A DNA stretch of 64,000 nt, from NCBI GenBank assembly GCA_013423325.1, contig BLJB01000009.1:124001-188000 (forward strand). The letters are read 5' to 3'. A program made the position numbers and the translations under genes. Below, piece by piece: positions 57,265 through 64,000 of the stretch. This DNA is from Usnea hakonensis. Taxonomy: Eukaryota; Ascomycota; Lecanoromycetes; Lecanorales; Parmeliaceae. The notes beneath the pieces are model-generated. The model saw only the letters and a list, made by a program, of their open reading frames with translations. It ran no database searches and was not told the DNA's origin. Positions within the stretch are counted from its first letter, which is position 1. Every line of letters begins with the position of its first letter.

Positions 57265-58327
57265 TTAGTTCAATTATTACTGTGGACACGTATAATAACC
57301 TTTTCCTTCTTCTTTGCTTGGGGTACTAGAGTATTCCCAATACCACGTGAGGTGAATTTCGCAGAAAGCGTAATGCATAGAGTATGACGCCGGTGGCGGA
57401 GCTCGGAGAACTAAGATGCGGTTCGCTAAAGCGAGCAACCTAATTCCTCCGTACCCTCGTAGATTAGGTACTTTACTTTGCGCACACTCTCTCCTGAACG
57501 TTATCGATGTTTCATTGTTGTCCTACGCCTTCTTACAACCTGATATCATATCCTCAGATTCTATCCATTGTATGAGGAACGTCCCCTCTTGCCAACATAT
57601 TTTATCAAGGTAGCTACTGCTTACACGAATCCGGGTTGAAAAGTGCAGACCACCGTAATGACACATAGTTTACGCTATTCTGATGTGGGCCTTCATTTAT
57701 GCCTCTCGGATTAGGTTGGAAAGAACTTGAAAAGTATCTGACATTTTATTATTAAACCTGGGCTTGCAATGTAAAGTGAGGTGCCGTAGCCCCTATTATT
57801 GTAGTCTTTTAACTAGCGGCGCATGGATTTAATGCGTGGCTGTCAAAGACAGGGGCCCTTGGACCCCACGTACGAAGAACTCAAGCCTCACAAGAATTCC
57901 ACGAGCAGATATCTAACGGTTCACTGATGGCGACAATGTTCATGGCCTCTTTCTGAGTACATACAACCTTTCATTCCCTTCTTACAATCACAATAATACC
58001 CCTCTAGCATATCGACGCACTCATTCATCCACCTCATCCACCTTCCTTTGTACTCGTACACCATCGCACGGCCCTCAGCCCAGCCAACAAAGCCTCCAGC
58101 CTTTTATCTTTCACCTTTCCCATTCCTCACACCTCAAATACGCAAAGCCGTTTGATGTGCAACACAAGCTACAGTCGCTTGTGATCTCTGGTAGATCCAA
58201 GCTGGAAGCCCTTTTATCCTCCAAGCCCGGGTCAGCGTCATGCACCTGCGGAATCGCGCTGCAGCCTCTTAGTACAAATTGAGACACATTTCTGTCTCTC
58301 ACCCTTACGATCGCCGAGGACCACAAT
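57265..58327. other. 1 kb intergenic, histidine-kinase promoter
   Basis: Contains ATTAGGTACTTTACTT near 57464 and a long pyrimidine-rich leader (57960-58320) before the kinase ATG. No supported gene; the frame 57416-57613 looks non-coding. Confidence 0.55.
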
Positions 58328-61300
58328 ATGTCATCTGTCGAAGAAACGCTCTCTGCGGCGGCCAGCATTGTGCGTGATTTGGCTAGAAATGGTGTTCCCT
58401 CCTATGCCCCACCAGAATTCAAAATCCCTCAGAAGAACGGCGCTATAAATAGAAAGCTCTCACTGCCTGGTATAAGTATCGCTTCAAAAGAATCGCTCGA
58501 ATCCGAGCTGTCAGCTCTTGCAACTCGGATACAATATCTGGAAAGCAAGGCCAGCACAGTCAACCATCAAATCCTTCCTGATACACCTAATGAGTCGGGT
58601 CGACCGGTCTCACCGTTTGCGAATGGATCAACCGGTGTGGCTCGAAATGGCGTCTCTTTACCAGCCCGTCAGCTTTCAGGGTCTTCCCGGCAGGCTCGCG
58701 TTACGAATCTCCTCGCCGGCAACAACCTGACCTTCACTGAAGACGACCTTGGACACCTTCGCGACCATGTAGAGCAGCAAGCGGAGCAGATCAAGACCCA
58801 AAATCAAACCATCGTGGAGGTAAAGGATCAGCTTCTCGAGCAGAAGGAGCACTCAGCGCGCAGTTTCGACGTCGTCAAGGACGAGAATCTCGAAGATGTT
58901 CGACGTGAGCTGTGGAAGCATCAGCAGGCAAACGATGCTTTCAGAAAAGCACTTAGAGAAATTGGGACTATCATCACCAACGTGGCTAACGGCGACCTCA
59001 GTCAAAAGATTCAGGTGCATGCAAAGGAGATGGACTCGGAAATTGATAGCTTCAAGCGCACAATCAACACCATGGTGGATCAACTGCAGGTTTTCGGAAA
59101 TGAGGTCTCTAGGGTTGCACTCGAAGTTGGTACAGAAGGCAAGCTTGGTGGACAGGCTCAGATCTCTGGAGTCAGTGGAGTGTGGAAAGATCTCACTCAA
59201 AATGGTGAGTGCTACTACCTGACAATTCGTGAGCAGAGAAAACGTGCTAACACTACACAGTCAATCAAATGGCCTCGAACCTCACCTCGCAGGTTCGAGA
59301 GATCGCCGAAGTAACCACAGCCGTCGCAGAGGGTAACCTTGACAAGAAGATACAGCGACCTGCTCAAGGAGAGATCGCACAGCTACAGAAGACTATCAAT
59401 GGCATGGTGGACCAGCTACGAACGTTCGCTGCAGAAGTTACCAGAGTTGCTGGAGATGTTGGCACTGAAGGCGTCTTGGGTGGACAAGCTCAAATTGAAG
59501 GCGTGAAGGGCGAGTGGAAAACTCTCACAGTCAACGTCAACGTCATGGCCGATAGATTGACGAGTCAGGTCCGGGACATTGCTGCCGTCACAAAGGCCGT
59601 AGCTCGAGGTGATTTGACAAAGAAAATCTCGGCCAATTGCAAAGGAGAGATCCTGGAGCTCAAAACAACCATAAACTCTATGGTTGATCAGTTGAGACAG
59701 TTTTCCTCCGAGGTCACCAGAATTGCCAAAGCTGTTGGTACGGATGGTGTTCTTGGGGGACAAGCTACTGTGGATGATGTAGAAGGTACTTGGAAAGATC
59801 TAACAGAAACCGTTAACCTCATGGCGAACAATCTTACGACCCAGGTTCGTGAAATCGCTTCCGTCACCCAAGCTGTCGCAAAGGGAGACTTGAGCAGAAA
59901 GGTGACCGCGGAGGTCAGCGGAGAAATCCTGGACTTGAAGGTTACTATCAACACGATGGTGGATAAGCTCAACAACTTTGCGTTTGAGGTCAGCAAAGTT
60001 GCTCGCGAAGTGGGCACAGACGGTACGCTCGGCGGGCAGGCCAATGTACATGAGGTGGAAGGAAAATGGGCCGAGCTAACGACGAACGTCAATACGATGG
60101 CAAACAACCTGACGCAGCAAGTGAGAGGTATCTCAGACGTCACGCAAGCAATTGCTCGTGGGGATCTTAGTCAAAAGATCGAGGTCCCCGCCCAGGGTGA
60201 GGTGCTCACACTGAAGGTTACCATCAACAACATGGTTACCCAGTTGGATACCTTCGCTCGCGAGGTGAAAAGAGTAGCCCGCGATGTAGGTGTTGACGGT
60301 AAGATGGGTGGCCAGGCCAATGTCAATAATGCGAAAGGCCGATGGAAAGAAATCACTGAGGATGTTAATACCATGGCCGAAAATTTGACATCCCAAGTAA
60401 GAGCTTTTGGGCAGATCACAGACGCAGCTACCGACGGAGACTTCACTAAATTGATCTCTGTTGAAGCGTCAGGGGAGATGGATGATCTGAAGCAAAAGAT
60501 CAACAAGATGATTTCAAACCTTAGAGACAGCATTCAGAGGAATACAGCGGCTAGAGAGACTGCAGAGTTTGCCAACAGAACAAAGTCTGAGTTTCTCGCA
60601 AACATGAGCCATGAAATCCGAACGCCAATGAACGGAATCATTGGAATGTCACAATTGACCTTGGACACGGATCTTACGCAGTATCAGCGAGAAATGTTGA
60701 ATATCGTTCACAATCTCGCCAACAGCTTGTTAACGATCATCGATGATATTCTGGATATATCAAAAATAGAGGCTAACCGTATGGTAATGGAGAAGATCAG
60801 CTTCTCTATGCGAGGTAGCGTTTTCAGCGCCCTGAAAACTCTCGCAGTAAAGGCGAACGACAGATTTCTGAACCTTGCGTATCAGGTTGACAGCTCCGTC
60901 CCTGACTATGTCATTGGTGACCCATATCGCCTGCGTCAGATCATTCTGAATCTCGTTGGAAATGCCATCAAATTTACCGAGCATGGAGAAGTCAAGCTCA
61001 CGATACGTAAAGCTTCCAAGATGATCCCGGCCCATGATGAGTATGCTTTTGAGTTCCAAGTATCTGATAGTGGGATCGGCATCCAGGCCGATAAGAAGGA
61101 CTTGATCTTCGACACCTTCCAACAAGCTGATGGCTCTACAACCCGAAAGTTCGGTGGTACTGGCCTTGGCCTTTCAATCTCAAGGAAGCTTGTGGAACTG
61201 ATGGGCGGTAGGTTATGGGTTGACTCGGTCTATGGCAAAGGCAGCACGTTCTCTTTCACGTGCGTCACGAAGCGAGCTTCACAAGATCTAGGCGGCATCA

Positions 61301-62415
61301 TGTCTTCGTTGAATGCCTATAGAAATCATACCGTGTTATTTGTCGACAAGGGCAAAACGAATTGCTCGCAAGAGATTACAAAAATGCTCAAGCGACTCGA
61401 ATTAAAACCAGTCATCGTTAACGATGCGGCGCGGGTTCCGCGTCCAGCTCCACCAGGTTCGCAAGCAAAGGGAGAGCACGGCGACATTACTTACGATGTC
61501 ATTCTTGTCGACGGTATGGATACCGCAGTCCAACTCCGGAATCACGATGCTCTTCGCTACATACCCATTGTCCTTCTTGCCCCCGTTGTCTCTGTCAGTA
61601 TGAAGTCCGCCCTCGATCTTGGCGTAGCGTCATACATGACCACTCCGTGTACCGTTGTCGACCTTGGCAACGGCATGCTTCCTGCTTTGGAAGGCCGCCA
61701 AACAACGTCGATCTCGGATGCTTGCAAGTCTTTCGACATACTTCTTGCAGAAGACAATGAAGTAAACCAACGCCTGGCTGTCAAAATCCTTGAGAAGTAT
61801 CACCATGGCGTCACTGTGGCCAACAACGGCCAAGAGGCTTTGGATGCAGTCAAAATGAAGCGCTACGATGTTATTCTTATGGACGTGCAGATGCCTGTGA
61901 TGGGTGGGTTCGAAGCCACGAAGGAAATTCGAGCCTGGGAGCGAGCAGAAGGCCTATCACGGACACCGATTATTGCTCTTACCGCACATGCCATGATGGG
62001 TGACAGGGAGAAATGCCTACAAGCGCAGATGGATGAATACCTCACGAAACCACTAAAACAAAATCAAATGATGCAAACGATTCTCAAGTGCGCCACCCTT
62101 GGCGGTAAGCTTCTCGAGCGAGGAAAAGAAACGAGATTGAGTGCGAAAGATGAGCCACCAGAGCCAAACAAGAATTCTGGCAGCCATTCTGGAGGTGTGG
62201 CCAAGGCGAAAATGCCACTAAGACCACCTTTGGAGAATCGGGCTATAACGAGTGTAGAACCACTCAACGGAGTTGCAGGGACAGAAAGTCCCGGGCTGCT
62301 CAGTGCAGAGATGCAAGATCCAATGTCCATGGAGAGGGTACGTTGTTGCACTTCCAAGGCTCTGAAGGGTGCATGCTGACAAGTCCAGATCTTGCTACGA
62401 TCGCACAGCAGTTAA
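58328..62415 (+). CDS. Group III hybrid histidine kinase (Nik1/Bos1)
   Basis: Cytoplasmic osmosensing kinase upstream of the HOG MAPK cascade and the target pathway of dicarboximide and phenylpyrrole fungicides. Exons 58328-59204, 59261-62337 and 62389-62415 give 1,326 aa. After an N-terminal coiled coil (ESELSALATRIQYLESKA) come six HAMP-like units alternating with five linkers containing the GGQA motif (EGKLGGQA, EGVLGGQA, DGVLGGQA, DGTLGGQA, DGKMGGQA). Then the kinase: FLANMSHEIRTPMNG with His at about residue 743; the ATPase boxes LRQIILNLVGNAIKF, DSGIGI, FGGTGLGLSIS; and a receiver with LLAEDNEVNQRLA, phospho-Asp in VILMDVQMPVMGG (about residue 1167) and LTKPL. The last exon supplies ILLRSHSS, the typical Bos1-type C-terminus. 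All key residues are present. Confidence 0.96.
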
Positions 62416-63068
62416 CCTGTTCTCATGTTCCAATCTCGACCAGCGTACTGATGAACAGGCGTCTTTCTTACTGGAAGCGTGGCGCAAAGGCGAACCCGAG
62501 TCTGGCACATTTTCCTTGCAGAGCACTTGTTGGAAGTGCTACAAGACGTGCGGCGTTTGAAGAGCATCTTTGCTCGTGTATTTTAAGGAGATGATGTTAG
62601 CTTTCGTACCAAGGGGATCTGGCTTGGGACGGGTAGTTGCTGGGGAGAGGGGCTCTAATATCCCTAGTATGGATGAACTTCTCGAGACAAAGTGGACTGG
62701 TAGGGCAGGCTAGGAGCCCTTGAGTGGCTCGGCGTTAAGTTCTAATTACAATATAATTTGTAAGCTGAGCCATGTGCTCAGCGTCGAGAATTGCAGACAT
62801 GTTGAATGTTTGTTTGGCTTGGACCTTGGTTGGTCTAGGCCAGAAAGTTTGTCACCTCGTGCATCAGCTTCCTATTTTCAACTCGCATTGTCCATTAACC
62901 ATCATGGTAGAGCAGAGTCGCTCTAACCGTCTCGGACTTGTGCACCCCAAACGATATTTTTACGTAGAACGTCAGCTCGGCCTTCCCCAAAAGTTTCCAA
63001 AGAGCTACGGTATTTGTACAGGGTATCTATGTGTATGTACAGCGCCGTAATAAAAGCGAAGGGGGCAT
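62416..63068. other. Convergent 3' region, histidine kinase / lipase
   Basis: About 650 nt between convergent stops. Short frames here (62369-62594, 62720-63050) have no recognisable domain. Confidence 0.5.
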
Positions 63069-64000
63069 CTAGTAACCCTCTTGAGCGATCATGTCTTCGT
63101 GTACGTCAGCGTTACGAGTCTCTTCCGTTCCGTTTGTCATGATAGCTTACCAGCAATATCCAGATAGAATGCAATAGCATTGAAGCTACAACCACATTAG
63201 CCGCCCCAGACTTAGTCCCCAAGATCGACTGTCCACTCACTTTCTTTTGTTCCCCGTCATCTCCCAAACAAGCCATCTCAACCGATTGGTCCAATTGATC
63301 AAGTCCAGATGACTGACGTCAACCAGTGTTCCCTTGTAAGTCCCCCATCGAGAACTAGCCACGCTGACTAACCCATCATTGGGTCCTTCCTCTGCCTCCA
63401 CAATCCGATGCGGCTGTCTGAACGCAGACCAGAGCGAAGGCCTAGCCATAGCGCCATAAGAGAAATACCGAACCCCGTCCCGATCAGGCGTCTTGGGATT
63501 GAAATCTTTCATCATATACCGCCTCGTCAACTGGCTGAATGCCCCAGTCTCTACCCTCATCAGCTGCAACACTCGATACACCCTTGGTAGATTCTCCGGC
63601 CCAATCTGTTCAAAGACATAGTCTGCGAACGCGGAACCGCGGTGCGGACTGGCAACCGTCGTCAAGCTCAGCACCTTTACGTTGGGCGGTTTGAGCCGGC
63701 TGATCATGTATCGTGCGTCCAGTCCTCCCATGCTGTGTGCGACAAGATTGACGCTTTTACCATGCGCTTTTTCCTCAATATCATGGCTCAGTTTGGCAGC
63801 ACGCTCTTCTATTGACGCGGAGGGGGGGACTGATGTGAGGATCACTTCAATGTTGTTGGCTTTGAGGGCTTCGGTGATGCCGCGCCAGTAGTGAACGCCT
63901 GGGAGAAGCTTGCCAATTAGGTGGAGTTCGTCGAAGCCGAGGAGGCCATGAGCGAGGACGATTGGGTTCTTGGGGGTTTCTGTAGAGACTTAGACGTGCT
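63069..64000 (-). CDS. Lipase/serine esterase (3' part of gene)
   Basis: Alpha/beta-hydrolase related to fungal triacylglycerol lipases that act on lipid droplets or in mitochondria. The 5' end is outside the window. Visible blocks: VLAHGLLGFDELHLIGKLLP, VHYWRGITEALKANNIEV, the nucleophile elbow LVAHSMGGLDARYMIS (A-H-S-M-G, a G-x-S-x-G variant with Ala first), VASPHRGSAFADYV (oxyanion region), RYFSYGAMARP and an acid/His end (EEGPNDGLVSVASSRWG, VDVSHLDLINW). Two 3' introns complete the C-terminus as FNAIAFYLDIADMIAQEGY, ending at 63069, a conserved family ending. A splice acceptor at about 63980 marks the left edge of the visible 5' exon. Confidence 0.9.

Overview
The window is nuclear DNA of a filamentous ascomycete (Pezizomycotina). 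The signs are short introns (mostly 45-130 nt, with CTAAY-type branch points), single-gene transcription units on both strands, and a gene set typical of such fungi: a group III hybrid histidine kinase with serial HAMP repeats, a Zn2Cys6 regulator, a fungal ubiquitin-domain protein and a DMC1 recombinase. I cannot place the class from sequence alone. No rRNA, tRNA, CRISPR, intact transposon or viral element was seen.

1-16.3 kb: the 3' part of an indoleamine 2,3-dioxygenase gene enters from the left. It is followed by a Pof3-like TPR/F-box/LRR protein (-), a CTNNBL1 spliceosome-associated protein (+), a NUDT19-like Nudix hydrolase (-), the EF2 lysine methyltransferase EEF2KMT/Efm3 (-) divergent from ribosomal protein eS24 (+), and a Zn2Cys6 transcription factor (-). 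After a 2.9 kb gene-poor stretch comes a PPIL4/Cyp6-type RRM protein (+) with no cyclophilin domain.

16.3-34 kb: UDP-GlcNAc pyrophosphorylase (+), a Gis2/CNBP seven-zinc-knuckle protein with a 12-nt microexon (+), DMC1 with about 14 introns (+), two conserved-looking proteins of unknown function (-), an SBDS-domain Rtc3-like protein (-), a DH-PH RhoGEF (-) and 14-3-3 (+).

34-50 kb: a Uls1/Rrp-type SNF2-RING translocase with SUMO-interacting motifs (+), a SCOC-type short coiled-coil protein (+), a protein with an embedded ubiquitin-like domain carrying an insertion (-), Ran GTPase (-), a broken caspase-like gene (+), and the proteasome chaperone Nas2/PSMD9 (-) divergent from the mitochondrial ATPase inhibitor IF1 (+).

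50-64 kb: nucleoporin Nsp1 (-), a GT25-like glycosyltransferase (-), an acidic protein with three internal repeats and Laa2/aftiphilin-like motifs (+), the Nik1/Bos1 hybrid histidine kinase (+), and the 3' part of a lipase/serine-esterase gene (-) that runs off the right edge.

Most genes are housekeeping and do not form a cluster or pathway. Several share themes: nucleocytoplasmic transport (Ran, Nsp1), ubiquitin/SUMO/proteasome (F-box protein, Ubl protein, SNF2-RING, Nas2) and meiosis (DMC1). No dedicated new biological system was found. The most unusual items are the PPIase-less Cyp6 relative, the embedded modified ubiquitin fold, the broken caspase-like gene, non-canonical GC-AG introns with a microexon, and a recurring TACCTAAGGTA-type palindrome confined to intergenic DNA. 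Exon coordinates were derived by hand from reading frames and splice consensus.
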